Below are positions 52,659 to 64,000 of a stretch of DNA of 64,000 bases, in pieces. A program made the translations under genes and the position numbers. How positions within the stretch are numbered: position 1 is the first letter of the stretch; every line of letters begins with the position of its first letter. The notes beneath the pieces are model-generated. The model was not told the origin of the DNA. It saw nothing but the letters and a program-made list of their open reading frames with translations, and ran no database searches. Location: the NCBI GenBank assembly GCA_963281255.1, contig OY725489.1:5332523-5396522 (forward strand), given 5' to 3'. The stretch is from Aphrocallistes beatrix (lineage: Eukaryota; Porifera; Hexactinellida; Sceptrulophora; Aphrocallistidae).

Positions 52659-55600
52659 TTGTATCCCGATGACCATTGTGTTAATTTTGTCCATACTGAA
52701 ATTGTCAACTATACCGTTTGTGCTAACATATATCTAACTATTGACATGAACTTGAACACAGCTGCCTATGTCTATGGTAAAAATGTTTCATTGTCACTTA
52801 ACAGCATAAATCATATTCGACAAGTTGAATCAATTTTGTCTGAAATTGCTCTTATATTTACACACAATGGAAGTGATTCCAAGCGTTCATTTCACTTAAC
52901 CCGAGCTAAAGAGCACATTCAAGAAATAATGAATGATTTGTCATTAACTACTAATTTTGATGAAAATACTGGTACGAACTCAACCGATTTAGGTCGTCTA
53001 CAATTTATTTTGCGTCTGCTTGAGAATTGTTTTATCTCCAAAACACGACGTAGATATAATGTAATTACACAAATTATTCGTTAAAAACTCATCTAATTTC
53101 ACCATCTTGTTATAACTACCTCCAAAGTTAAGATTATATTTCTCTTCCACATTATCACACTTTAGATAAACTTTATTCTTCATTTGGCCTTGAAAATGAA
53201 TTCACTGCTTATCTTATTCAGGCTACCTCCTTTTTTTTCTCCTCAACAAAAAAATGTGATAATACAAATGGATGAAATAAAAATAAAATCAGACATTTCT
53301 TATAAGGGTGGTAGGATTTTTGCCCCAAATATAACCCCGGAAGATCCGACAAAGACTGTTTTTGCGATTATGGTGTCAAGTTTACATAAAAAATGGTCTT
53401 GCATCGTTCGTTTACTACCGTGTGGATCAATAACTGCTGAAATAATGTTCCCAATCATTAAGTCTTGTATTATTGATATTGAAAATTGCGGTTTACGGGT
53501 GCAAGTTATCTCAACAGACAATACCTTTTAAACGTGAATATTTTTAAACTTTTTTCTCCATGCGGTAAGTTAGAAACACAAGTTCCGCACCCTTATGATG
53601 AAGAAAGGATACTATTTCTTACTTTGACTTCGTACATATACTTAAAAGTATTCGTAATAACTGGCTTAATCAGAAAAACTCGTACAAAACGTTCCAATTC
53701 CCAGACCTAGGAAATTTTAAGCTTGATTGTTGTAACTTTTCACTTACACTTTGTTCAGCATCCCTTGAGGATGTACGGCTTCTCTATAATTCCGTGCGCG
53801 AGAGTTTAGCTAAATTAGCTCCTCATTTGACGGTAAAATCGTGTTACCCTTCGAGCATTGAACGTTAAAATGTGAAATTAGTCTTGAGGGTCATCAACGA
53901 ATTGACATGTGCTGCATTAAAAATAGAGAACGAACAGCGTAATCATGAATTCAAAATTGTACATCAGAGTTTGTGAGTATTCTTCTTAATATCTGGAAAA
54001 TTTTTAATGTATATACACCATATAAAGACATACGTTTGAACGATGATTTTTGGCGACCTTTGACTTATAATGATGATCGCTTTACTTATCTAACTAAAAT
54101 AGTCTTTTGGTTGGATGCTTTGCAAGCTTTAACTCCCAAAGTTGGGAAATTAAGCAAACATACTTTTACCAGCTTTAGACATGCGTGTATTGCTTTACAA
54201 GAGATTACTAACTATCTAACAGGATCTTGTGGTTTTAATTACTTATTGACTTCATTTTTACAAACATATCCATTAGAACATCACTTTGGACTTTACCGAA
54301 TGATGTCTGGATCAAATTTTCATATTTCCTATCTGCAAATTCTTGAGACTGAATGCCGGATTAAGGTTTCTAGAATCTTAAGTATGCTTTCAAGCCAACA
54401 TCTATCTAGCCAACAATCCAGTAACACTTTTATCCAGTCATTTTCTTCTTCAAGCTGTACCACCAACGATCAGTTCTGCTTGGATCCATTCCTAAACGGC
54501 ATTCCTGACCTCTCAACCATACAATGGAGTAGTCAAGTTATCCAATCGTTAGCCTTTATTGCTGGTTATTCCACGCATCAATACCTTAAACGATCTCAAA
54601 CCTGTGATGTTTGTATTGATTTCCTAACAATAGATTAAACCATAGCCTACTCTAATAATGCCTCACAGTAAAATAACCAAGGATGCGGTAATAGCCGAAT
54701 GGATTAATACACGATTAGCCTAAAGTCGTCAACCATGTAGGATAGGCATTAAGAATGTATTACCAGCATAAATAAACATGGCATCAAATAACATATATCC
54801 GTTGTCAAAATTTCGATTCGTCATCATATCATTGCGCAACAGGTCATTTTAAGCACGATTTTGGCAATTTTCTAAGCTGTTTTAACCCTATTTCTAAATG
54901 ATATTAAGGTGTGATTTTTGTGTAGAACCAAGATTAGTACGAGTTGATTTGAAAAATTTGGAATTTTTCAATGGGATGTTGCTACATTCCTGCGTTGCTA
55001 TGGTAAAGCATTTTGGTCAGTTTGGGCCATATCCTGCAAACTGTAAGAACTAGGTCTTCAAATTTGATCGTGTTTGAAAGACAATTGGCTACTTCCTATT
55101 AGGTAGTAATACAATTTAAACTTCTAAATTCACAGACTATAGAGTTATGAGACAATTTAGTGTTTTGGTCACATTCTTAAAACAACCCATAACTCAAAAC
55201 TCGTTGAATTTAGAAGTTCAAGTTGTATTAACACCTAATAGGAAGTAGGCCATTGCCTATCAAACACGATCGAATTTGAAGATCTAGCTACTACAGTTTG
55301 CACGAAATGGCCCAAACTGACCAAAATGCTTTACCATAGCAACGTAGGAATGTAACAACATTCCATTGAAAAATTCTAAATTTTTCAAATCAACTCGTAC
55401 TAGCCTTGGTTCTACACAAAAACCACACCTTAATACCGTTTAGAAATAGGGTTAAAACAGCTTAGAAAATCGCTAAAATTGTCCTTAGAATGACCTGTTG
55501 CGCAATGATATGATGACTAATCGAAATTTTTCCAACGGATATATGTACTTTGATATCATGTTTATATATGCTGGTAATACATTCTTAATGCCTATTCTGC

Positions 55601-55946
55601 ATGGTTAACGATTTCAGGCTAATCGTGTATTAATCCATTCGGCTATTACTTCATCCCTAGTCCATGATTTTCAGTCTACTGTGAGGCATTATTAGAGTAG
55701 GCTATGATTAAACATTACTCATTGATGGACTTTCTCATACTGATTCTTTTAGAGTTGGCATTGCTTGTCGATGGGCCAGCTAGGAATATCTTGGTTGAGC
55801 TCGCAATGATTTATATAGAAAATAGTTGTGATTCTGATGTCTGGATATCTAGCTGTCCTAAATGTAATATTCTTAAACAGACTAATCTATGGAAACTAGT
55901 TTTTGCTGCGGCTAACTGTTTTGTTGCGAATAAGGTCAAAAATTAG
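52659..55946 (+). pseudogene. P-element/THAP9-like transposase, split by a fold-back
   Basis: Plus-strand pieces. 52,659-53,084: coiled region and RRRYNVITQII, the pre-catalytic segment. 53,184-53,531: VIIQMDEIKIKSDISYKGG with the first catalytic Asp, then GLRVQVISTDNTF near the second. 53,540-53,700: VPHPYDEERILFLT and FVHILKSIRNNWL. 53,973-54,638: FWLDALQAL, then PLEHHFGLYRMMSGSNFHIS and IAGYSTHQYL...CDVC. 55,704-55,946: the C-terminal piece with SCPKCNILKQTNLWKLV. These motifs in this order are those of P-element transposases and THAP9. No THAP zinc finger is visible at the N-terminus. At least four frame breaks. Confidence 0.87.
54641..55706. mobile_element. 1,066-bp fold-back element in the P-like gene
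   Basis: Starts CATAGCCTACTCTAATAATG and ends in its complement. The arms pair over nearly the whole length, centre about 55,170. ATTAAAC flanks it on both sides (54,634-54,640 and 55,707-55,713), an apparent 7-bp duplication. Related right ends (GAGGC.TTAT...AGTAGGCTATG) occur at 56,391-56,413 and 58,540-58,562. No ORF of substance. Same construction as 62,045-62,913. Confidence 0.88.
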
Positions 55947-56469
55947 AATTCTATGGTAGTTGCTAAAACTTGTGAGAAACGTAGATTGAAAAAGTTTAGC
56001 CAATAATTATGTTGTACTATTTCTAAGGATTTCGTTAATTTCTACACATAATAAGTAGTCATTCTTTGTGTCCTCTATTTTAACATCCTATTATTTGTTT
56101 TTGTTTTTAGAATGCGGCAGTCTTAGTGACAGTCACTATGAATGCAGAGGAATTTTTCAAATTCTTTTAATATATTGTCAGTGCTCTTGTTAATGTCTTT
56201 GTATGTAATATTATTATTGTATTAGTTGATCAAGTACACTATTAAAACATATATGAGTTACTTTTGACATTGTTTAAATATATTTCAACACCAAAACAGG
56301 TAAATCTTAAAATATTTAACAGCTAGTAATATTAGCATAATTATTGATAATCCATCTACTAACGCATACATGGTACATTTATAGTCAGGCCTTATGTAGA
56401 GTAGGCTATGATTTAACCTGAGTGTAGCTTGGTTAGAATAATCTAGTTAAAGAGAAGAACAGATGAAGT

Positions 56470-58363
56470 ATGGCAACATTTGACGATTTTCCCAATGAAC
56501 CACACCAACCAGCAAACTTCAAATTTCCTAAACGTCAATTTGGGGCTAAGAAAATTGTTTATTGTTCTTTCCAGGAGAGATGGTTTGCTCAATGGCCGTT
56601 TCTTCACTACGTTGTAGCAGATGACATTGTATTCTGTAACACATGTGTGGTAGCTCTCCGACGTAATCATATCTAGTCCAGCAGAGCTGACCCTGCCTTT
56701 GTAAGTATAGATTTGATAAATATAATAGAGTAATACCTTTCTTATCTTATTCTTCCAGTTACCAGTTAGGTTACACGCAGGTTCTCAAATTGGAAAGACG
56801 CTACCCTATCTTTAAATAATTACGCAAAAAAATGTAAGTCACACGATGATGCTTTTGAAGTCTTGTTTACTCTACCTTTAACTACAAAGAATATCGGTGA
56901 GCAGCTTAGCTGTTCAAAAAGAAAAAATAGACAAGCACTGTTTCAGATCATGTCAACACTAAAATATTTAGCTAGTCAAGACCTTGCAATTTGTGGAAAT
57001 GGTAACGAGACGGATAGTAATTTCAATCAGCTCCTTTGTATGAATGCTCAGGAAGACTCCAACTTGGTTGGATGGTTGAAGAGAAAAGAGAATGTATATA
57101 CCAATCCCACTATATAAAATGGATTGAGAAAATCTATGGGGGTTCAAGTACTACGTAATATTGCTCTAGACCTCCAATGTTCTCCTTTTTTAAACATAAT
57201 GGCAGATGAAACAACCGATATATACATCTAAAAGAGATCAAGTCACATTAATTCACCGCTGTGTAACAGAAGATTTGGAAGTACATGAAAAATTCTTAGG
57301 TCTGTACACTGTTTCTACGATTGATGCAGCTACCCTTACGAGTTTTATAAAGGCTGTACTTTTAAGTACAAATATTTCCTCCGAGATGTTAAGGAGGCAA
57401 TGTTATGATGCCGCAAGTGCAATGAGTAGTGCTAAAAATGGAGTTTCAAACTGATCAGTGATATTGAACCCAGAGCAATATTCTGCCATTGTTACGGCCA
57501 TGCTCTAAATTTGACGGCAAATGATACTCTTAAAAAATGTCCATTAATAATGGATGCACTAGACCTGATAATAGAAATTTAAAAAATTGATAAAGTATTC
57601 GAAAGAGAATTTTTGAGCATTTACGCACATTGGATGAAAGATCACAAGGCATTAGAGTACTGTGTCCTACCAGGTGGACGGTCCGAGCTGATCCACTCGC
57701 AAGTGTCATTTCTAACTATAACGCTTTGCAAAGTGCATAGGATGATGCTGTTACTGTCGTTCGAGACAGTGAAACTGAAGCAAGGATTCGAGGTGTGTCA
57801 GTTCATATTAAATAATTTATTGTTTTATTTGGCAATATTATTGGCGAGCACATTTTAAAACATATATATAATTTAAGCAGTTAATTTCAAAACCAATCAA
57901 TCTCTGCTACAGAAGGTCAACATATTGCTCTAATGATCATTGATACACCCCCCTATCAATACGAAATGAGGAATCATTCTACCTCGTCTGGGAAAAACTC
58001 ATTCTTAAGGTGTCAGCTCTAGTTGTTGATGAGTCTCAATTACCTAGACTTCAATGGTGAGTTTTCAAGTGACAATTTTCATCATGACAATCCAAAGACC
58101 TATATTAGGCAGATTTACTTTGAAGCAGTTGATTGTGCGATAAAATGTATTCGAAATAGCTTTGATCAACCAGGATATTGGAGCGTTTGGAAATATTCAT
58201 CAGGAAGGCTTGTAAACAAGAGGAATTTGAAGATCTCCAATCAGTTTCCAAGTTCTACAAAACTGATTTTGACGAAAATCTTCTGCGTGCACAACTCAAA
58301 ACATTTGGTATCTACTTTCGGAGCGTAAGAGAGGTCAGAACAATAACGATCTTAAATTTATAG
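56470..58363 (+). pseudogene. hAT transposase (TTF/DUF4371 family), third copy type
   Basis: Pieces. 56,470-56,676: a TTF-type zinc finger (NEPHQPANFKFPKRQFG, then WFAQWPFLHYV and VFCNTC). 56,863-57,117: the DUF4371 helices with LKYLASQDLAICGNGNETDS and NLVGWLKRKENVYTNP. 57,200-57,560: MADETTDI (first Asp), RRQCYDAASAMSSAKNGVSN (second Asp), then CHCYGHALNLTAND. 58,070-58,200: TYIRQIYFEAVDCAIKCIRN of the C-terminal part. At least five breaks. Different from the 23.7/36.2-kb hAT pair. Terminal repeats are not identified; fold-back-type right ends at 56,413 and 58,562 bracket it, but both point the same way. Confidence 0.85.
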
Positions 58364-58660
58364 TGATCATATTTGCGAAATATAAATTCCATGAAAAAAA
58401 TCCAAATTTTCTGTATTCGCCCATTCACATCTCAGTTCTAAGTTAATAATCTTACAATAAAAACACTTAGAAGTGCCCTTAATGTATTAGTTCAACCATC
58501 TTCTACCGCATCCCTAGTCCCAAATCCGCATGTTATTGTGAGGCCTTATATACAGTAGGCTATGCTTTAACGAATAATTTGTTCGGCCGGTTAACTAATA
58601 AATATAAATAAATTAATTGTAAATCAAGACAAATAAATACATATGTGCGTGTATAGATAT

Positions 58661-58834
58661 AGTAGAACTCGGTTAGTACGTACTCGGGATAATACGTACT
58701 TCGCCTTTGTACGTATTCATTTAACTGAAAAAAATTCAAATAATATTATAGAGATTCCTATATATGTAATATCAACTCGGTTAGTACGTTAATTTTCCAC
58801 TTCCCGGAGGGTACGTTTTATCCAAGTTCTACTC
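58661..58834. mobile_element. pogo/Tigger-like MITE
   Basis: AGTAGAACTCGGTTAGTACG at the left and the complement of AGTAGAACTTGGATAAAACG at the right, next to TA. CTCGGTTAGTACGT is repeated inside. Typical non-autonomous pogo form, 174 bp. Confidence 0.75.
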
Positions 58835-58849
58835 TCTATTTGAAATTAT

Positions 58850-61727
58850 CTACAGTACTACATAATGCCCGAATTATTCGGCTTAATTGGTATTTGGTAG
58901 GTTTCACACTTGGTAATTATACACTAAATATCTATTGGCAGAGAAATCTTGATACAAGAGGTGTCAAATGTTATAAATTTATTTGTGTAAACATATCTAT
59001 ATTTATGTTATACAAATGATTTAGTTGGGCCAATCAGTTTCCAGTATCAGAGAATCATAATGACGGTTGCTAAAACCTTGACAATTGAATGGTCAACACA
59101 TTTCAACACATTTCTTGGAAAAGTACGAGAATATAATAAATCGTCACCCGAGATGCACATTTGCACCATCTAAGGGATCTTCAGTCCAAATTTTGTATAA
59201 ATCGGTCAGCTAGATATTTCAAGTTCGCATGGACGGCCGGATCGACGTAGTACACCATGCATACCAAATGGCATCTTCAATATGAGCTGCACAACAAATA
59301 GTGTCAATGTGGACAATGGATCAAATTTACTAAACATCTTTCATTATGGCGTTTAATACTATGTTTGAGTTACAAAGTGCCTAGTATCTTGTAGTGATCC
59401 AAAGCACTTTAAATGATCAGCTTTTCGATGCTAATGCTAAATTCGAGGCACAAAGTGACGAGTATACGGCCATTGGGCTACAGCTATCTAGCAAAACGGG
59501 ATAGTATGAGCAAATACCTGTTTACAGTGGTAAGTTGAACCAAAAGTAGGAAGCAATGCAAAGAATTTATATACAAATCTCACTTGGCGCACCCTCCTCC
59601 ATTTCTGGTTCAATTCAGTGTGCTATCTATCTCGTGCTCGCAATCAGTGCTATCGCAGATACGAAAAAGTATTTTGAATATGTTCTCATTTAGGTTGTCA
59701 TTTGTCCGATTACATTTCCTCCATGTTGGCATTTGTCTGACTACTCCGATTCTAAGTATTTGATGTTTTTACTCTACACACATATTTGTTCATATTGTTT
59801 CGGATATCTTGCACTAGTTCAACAACTCCAATTCAAACGATTTGATGTTTTTATCAAACACACACACATTTTTATCCATATTGAAGTTAATAGAATCAAC
59901 ATACAGTGACACTTTAACTCATTATAGACAAATGTGGTCAATATATCGATGCCACAAATATCTTATATCAAGAAGGGAAGGTGATCAAATCTACTTTTGC
60001 CCTTCTTGCTACTAGACATGATTTCGTTAACGGTATCCCTTAAGAAAAAATGAGTATATTTTCTTAAATATTCTTTTTTTTCTAGGAAAAATAATTAACT
60101 TGTAAACACGCACATGGACCATGTCGATCGAATGTATTTGGTTTTGAGTCTTTCAACTAATATTTTCAGACTAATGGCCGATTTTGTAGAGCGAATTACT
60201 TAAGTATCGTTTTTGTACGGTTTTTTCACTTCCAAAGTATTAAACTGTTGTCATAATCAACCCTAATACTCATTTTGGTGATCTATACAAAATGGTATAT
60301 TATATCATGTGTTTATCTCCAAAACTGATTCTTTAAAATATTTCGAAACAGAAATATGTAAAAGTAATGACCCATCTTCCCTCTTCGGCTTACAATTTCT
60401 TACCTACTCCAAAGGAATTCATTCTATACATAGATAATACATTAGTAAACAAAACACACCGTTTAACAAATGACAATATATGGTTATAGAAAATGTGTCA
60501 ACTTTTAACCCACGCTTGCCACAGGAATGTGTTGCGTCATTTCCGGTTTAAGCCATTTTAATGGCGAAGCCATACAAATTTGGGGTTACTACTATAAATA
60601 GAAAAATCCCAAATGCTTTCAAGGGTTAATTATATAGCAATTTTATACTTCCTAAACTAGAGACACTATAGCCTCTCTCTGAAAGTCTAATAAAATCCAT
60701 AAACCATTTGAGTTCCCTTATTTAGTGGAACTAACTTTAACTATGCCATCTATGTTAGTTCTCAAGTTTCTTCCAATATAATACAGTATAATTCGGATAG
60801 TATAGTATACTACTGGACTATCATTAATACCGAAAAATTATGAACATAATAACAATAAAATGGGATGCAGGAGGTGGAGCTGAAACAGTGGAGCTGAAAA
60901 AGTTTTCAACTAACAGTGGCCTAATGAATTTGCTATTAACACACGTTTATGATGTTTGTTCCATATTTGACTGAACTTTATTTGTATAATAATATGGATT
61001 ATTTTCAAAATGCATTATGCTTAAATCATTACTAAGAAAAAGGGAGGAAAACCCCTGAAAAAGTTGTGAGGTATTTCTGTACGTACAATAGCAAGTTGAG
61101 GTGTTAGATGACAGTTTACGTGAAAATATTATAATTTGTATCAGACAAACATTTATCAGCATGCATCCAGTGATCGTCAATGTAAATGATACCTTAAGAA
61201 TATAAAAAAGTTTAAAATACTATAATTGTAATTTGTTATCGATTTAAATATTTATTTGTACGAATTGCGGTAGGATTGTTACATTTAAAAACGTATAGTA
61301 TGTGTTCGAAAATTCTGGTTTTTTAATTCGTTAGTTTTAATCACAAACAAACACCTTCTGCTTAAAGACATGAATTTAGCTGAAATTGAGGAGTAAATGT
61401 CTAATTGATCAATTCTACTAATACATAATTGTAACTGTCACGCCGTAGATGGTTAGCTGGTGGACAATCTCCTGCAGTTGTGGATGGTATCCCCTATTGA
61501 TATTACATGAAATGTGCACGTCACCTTGTCTATGCATTTTTATTAGGTTCTCTCAATCAATCTATTGGACACTACTGTTAGTAACAATAATGTATCAAGA
61601 GAATCATCAATAGAAACAAGAAAAACAATAAAGATAAATAATAAAGAGGGACAAAGAAAAAATTTTCGAAGATACGATTAAGGTTTGTTGCAAAGCAGAA
61701 TGCCAGATTCATTAATTAATTTGTGAC
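58850..61727. other. Interval without recognisable features
   Basis: About 2.9 kb of AT-rich DNA with only short frames, the longest being 77 codons on the minus strand at 60,947-61,180 with no recognised motif. GGAGGTGGAGCTGAAACAG with a partial repeat lies near 60,872. I see no paired ends, tandem arrays or splice-flanked exons I would defend. Confidence 0.4.
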
Positions 61728-61871
61728 ATGGTAGCATACAGTGAATGTAAACACTGGGATCATGTTCACTACTCTACAGTACCTAAAGAAGCGCTTGAAG
61801 ATATGAAAGTGAGATGGCTGTGTGAAGAATGTCACAAAACAAAAATTAACGCTATTAACGGCTATATTTGA
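61728..61871 (+). pseudogene. PHD-finger fragment, 47 residues
   Basis: ATG at 61,728 to TGA at 61,869-61,871. YSECKHWDHVHYST...VRWLCEECHKTK resembles the second half of a PHD finger (C-x2-W...HYxC...WxCxxC) as found at the end of MULE and integrase proteins in this window; one ligand position is changed. Probably a scrap of a transposon gene. 61,930-61,985 after it is the inverted partner of the repeat at 21,296-21,345. Confidence 0.5.
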
Positions 61872-62044
61872 TCACTGGTATTCTTGCATGTAAACATGTA
61901 ATCACTTCCCCATACTTATTTCACATCCAAGCATGGCCTACTTAATATACGGCTATATATGTCACCGAGAAGGCCATAAAACGAAGAGGCCAGTTTTAAC
62001 AAAGTCAAAATTTAATTAGACCGATAAATCAAAAACCGCTTCCG

Positions 62045-62913
62045 ATAGACATTTGAAACGTATTATTACCATATACAAACATTATATCAGAGTATCCAAT
62101 TCCGCTGTCAAAAATTTTATATGTCATTATGTGTTTGCGCAATTGGCTCTTTTTTGAGCGGAGAATGTTGCTGTTCCAGGTCATATTAAACATCGTTATC
62201 TGCATTTATAATGCTTAATTTTTTGATAAAGCAACAATAGGAAGACCTTAAGCCAAAAAATCTGAAAATTTTAGTTGGAATGTCAACGCAATCCTCAGCT
62301 GCTATGGAAACAAAAAAATTACATGTTTAAGACATAATTCGAAAAGTGTAGATCGTAGACACTAAGAAATTATACCATTTAATCCATAAACTACTACTTC
62401 CTATATGAGAATAATACTATTCACATGCCTATTTTCAATAAGTTCTGAGTTATCTGGGATTTTATCACGATCTATAGAGAAGTAATGAGATGTGACAAAA
62501 TCCTGATAACTCAGAACTTATTGAAAATAGACATGTAAATAGTATTATTCTCATATAGAAAGTAATAGTTTATGGATTAAATGGTATAATTTTATAGCGT
62601 CTACGATCTATTCTTTTCGAGTTATGGCTTAAACATGTAATTTTTTGTTTCCATAGCAACTGAGGAATGCATAGATATTCCAACTAAAATTTTCAGATTT
62701 TTTGGCTCGAGGTTTCCTATTGTTGCTCTATAAAAAAATCAGGAATTAGAAATGCAGGTAACGATGTTTAATATGAGCTGGAACAGCAACATTTTCCGCT
62801 CTAAAAAGAGTCTATTCCGCAATCACATCATGACATATCAAATTTTTGACAGCGGAATTGGATACTATGATATAATGTTTGTATATGGTAATAATAGGCA
62901 TCAAATGTCTATC
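62045..62913. mobile_element. 869-bp fold-back element
   Basis: GATAGACATTTGAAACGTAT at the left pairs with ATAGGCATCAAATGTCTATC at the right. The arms pair along about 400 bp each with scattered mismatches, centre about 62,479 (ACGATCTATAGAGAAGTAAT in the loop region). Partial relative at 35,120-35,525. No target duplication is obvious at the limits I can set. Confidence 0.85.
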
Positions 62914-62949
62914 TTTCTTGTAAGTATACATATTCGTCATCCTCACTGA

Positions 62950-63552
62950 GAACACAATCTTTCCATGATAATGAATTAGACTGATTATCTTTCTCGATCT
63001 CGTCAACTGGATCAAAAGTGTTTGGGGTATGATCAGCGGCTTCAAAATTTCGTAGATCTAGAACATCTTTAGCTAGATACTTAGCCTTTGCTTAGCTCTT
63101 TCAGCATTTTCTTTCTTTTGGAAATTCATCCCTTGTATCGTGGGTCTAGTAAGGTTGCAAATGTATGGAGATCGCTTGTTTCAACATTGACAAAATGGGC
63201 TCTGGTATCGCCACCCTCTAAATACTTATGTATGTTTTCTAATAATTTACCCTTCAACGTTCCTATACCAAATTCGTGTGCCTGTTCGAGCTTCATTTTC
63301 ATCCGTTTAGTGATAGGAATAATATCTGAAATTGAAGCTTGGTCACCTTCAACAGATAAAGTAGCAGCGAAAATGGGTTTAAGGAGGTTCGTTACTTTCG
63401 GGACAAGATCCTAGTCACTGAGGGTCAATTTCCAATATGTGGAGATATTTAGTTGAACATCATCTTCAGCGGCTATAATGGCGAGTTTTAGTTCGAAAGC
63501 CCTTTCAAACATCAAGTAGTCACTATTCCATCTGGTTTCCACACAAATAATA
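62950..63552 (-). pseudogene. BED-type hAT transposase fragment
   Basis: Minus strand from 63,552: VETRWNSDYLMFERAFELKL, IIPITKRMKMKLEQAHEFG, then DLHTFATLLDPRYKG, the order and motifs of the helical and late catalytic region of ZBED-type hAT transposases. One stop in the first half, and frames change towards 62,950. Cut at 63,555 by the end of a PIF/Harbinger-like element and bounded on the other side by the fold-back at 62,045-62,913. Confidence 0.8.
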
Positions 63553-63555
63553 TGC

Positions 63556-64000
63556 GGCCGTATTCACTAAGAACTTAAGATCGATCTTAAGATCGATCTT
63601 AGTGCTTAAGTCTTAAGTTCGATCTTAAGTCGTTTAGGTTGGTCCATTTTTTTCTGATATCCTCTACAGCTCTGCTATTGCCATGTACTGAGTTGAGTTT
63701 GGCTGCGATGTCTCTCTAGATTTGTTTCCTCCTTTTGTTTTTGTCGGCAGAATTTCCTGACCCTCTCAATATATCACCTGCTGACTCAATTTCATTAATG
63801 AGACTGCACTCTTCTTCTCTGGTCCAATTTGCTTTTCGTGTTTTTTCCATTTGTTTCGGTATTGTTAATGCAAGTACTCAGCAGCAATTTATATACACGG
63901 GAGGACGCCGACTTACCATAACCACTAATGACACCATTTATTTTCGTAACACCAAATGACGCAGAAATCTTAACGTCGATATAGTTAAATTTATTTTACT
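63556..64000 (-). mobile_element. PIF/Harbinger-like element, one end, running off the window
   Basis: Begins GGCCGTATTCACTAAGAAC and continues into repeated CTTAAGATCGATCTTAAG palindromes (63,573-63,640). GGCCGTATTCACTAA-type ends are seen in Harbinger/ISL2EU-like elements. The other end lies beyond 64,000, so the target duplication cannot be checked. Confidence 0.55.
63599..63850 (-). pseudogene. Myb/SANT-like DNA-binding protein of a Harbinger element
   Basis: From an ATG at 63,850 the minus strand encodes a Myb/SANT-like domain of the MSANTD type: NWTREEECSLINEIES, then KRRKQI and RDIAAKLNSVHGNSRAV with EDIRKKWTNL. The conserved aromatic after KRRKQI is a TAG stop where the family has Trp (QIWRDIA). 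The frame ends in the palindromic end sequence at 63,599. In Harbinger elements this second ORF brings the transposase to the nucleus and to the ends. The transposase itself is not in the window. Confidence 0.75.

Noticed and set aside
56391-58562. Fold-back-type ends as the termini of the hAT at 56.5-58.4 kb
   Set aside because: Both ends have the same orientation, so they cannot be an inverted pair. They are better read as separate remnants of the fold-back family.

Overview
The window looks like AT-rich nuclear DNA from an invertebrate animal. It holds almost nothing but transposable elements and their decay products: hAT, Mutator-like (MULE), Tc1/mariner, Transib/RAG1-like, P/THAP9-like, PIF/Harbinger, TTAA-flanked fold-backs, Helitron-like repeats, many MITEs, one tRNA-derived SINE head and one Ty3-type pol fossil. 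I see no bacterial-style operon, no rRNA, no functional tRNA and no LINE. The species cannot be named from the sequence.

Layout. 0-8 kb: short repeats, a SINE, a 1.2-kb TTAA element, two TIR elements, and several very short open frames with consensus splice sites on the minus strand; this is the only part that might hold host exons. 8.2-11.6 kb: a hAT MITE, then an integrase gene interrupted near its 3' end by a 1,336-bp mariner. 12-15 kb: an old tandem duplication and an unrecognised ORF pair. 16-19 kb: a hAT MITE and a broken MULE transposase with a C-terminal PHD finger. 19-23.6 kb: palindromes, a Helitron-like repeat and a small TTAA element.

The centrepiece is 23.7-39.5 kb. Two nearly identical hAT elements (23,688-30,193 and 36,243-39,465) lie in inverted orientation. 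Their 8-bp flanks are crossed over: the left flank of copy 1 pairs with the left flank of copy 2 in reverse complement, and the right flanks pair likewise. That is what an inversion of the 6-kb segment between them by recombination would leave. Copy 1 also carries a complete 3,330-bp Transib/RAG1-like element (24,141-27,470). Its ends begin with CACAGTG, identical to the consensus V(D)J RSS heptamer. It has a 5-bp CAAGA duplication, and its transposase keeps the RAG1 D-D-E residues and the C2/H2 zinc ligands. Copy 2 preserves the unoccupied target site at about 39,012, so the insertion can be read to the base. The inverted middle holds a three-deep nest of TTAA and TA elements.

39.5-46 kb: a Ty3 pol fossil abuts a second MULE with a PHD finger, then a Tc1 element whose 3' end is split by a Helitron-like repeat, a second such repeat and a partial TTAA element. 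46.8-48.1 kb: a 213-bp tandem repeat interrupted by a fold-back element. 48.9-52.4 kb: a Tc1 transposase split by a whole BED-finger hAT with a perfect 8-bp TSD. 52.6-56 kb: a P/THAP9-like transposase split by a 1,066-bp fold-back. 56.4-58.4 kb: another hAT fossil. 58.7-64 kb: a pogo-like MITE, about 2.9 kb with no recognised feature, a PHD-finger scrap, a second large fold-back, a BED-type hAT fossil and the Myb/SANT gene of a PIF/Harbinger element running off the end.

The elements form no pathway with one another. What ties them together is nesting, which gives relative ages and, in several places, paired filled and empty target sites inside one window.
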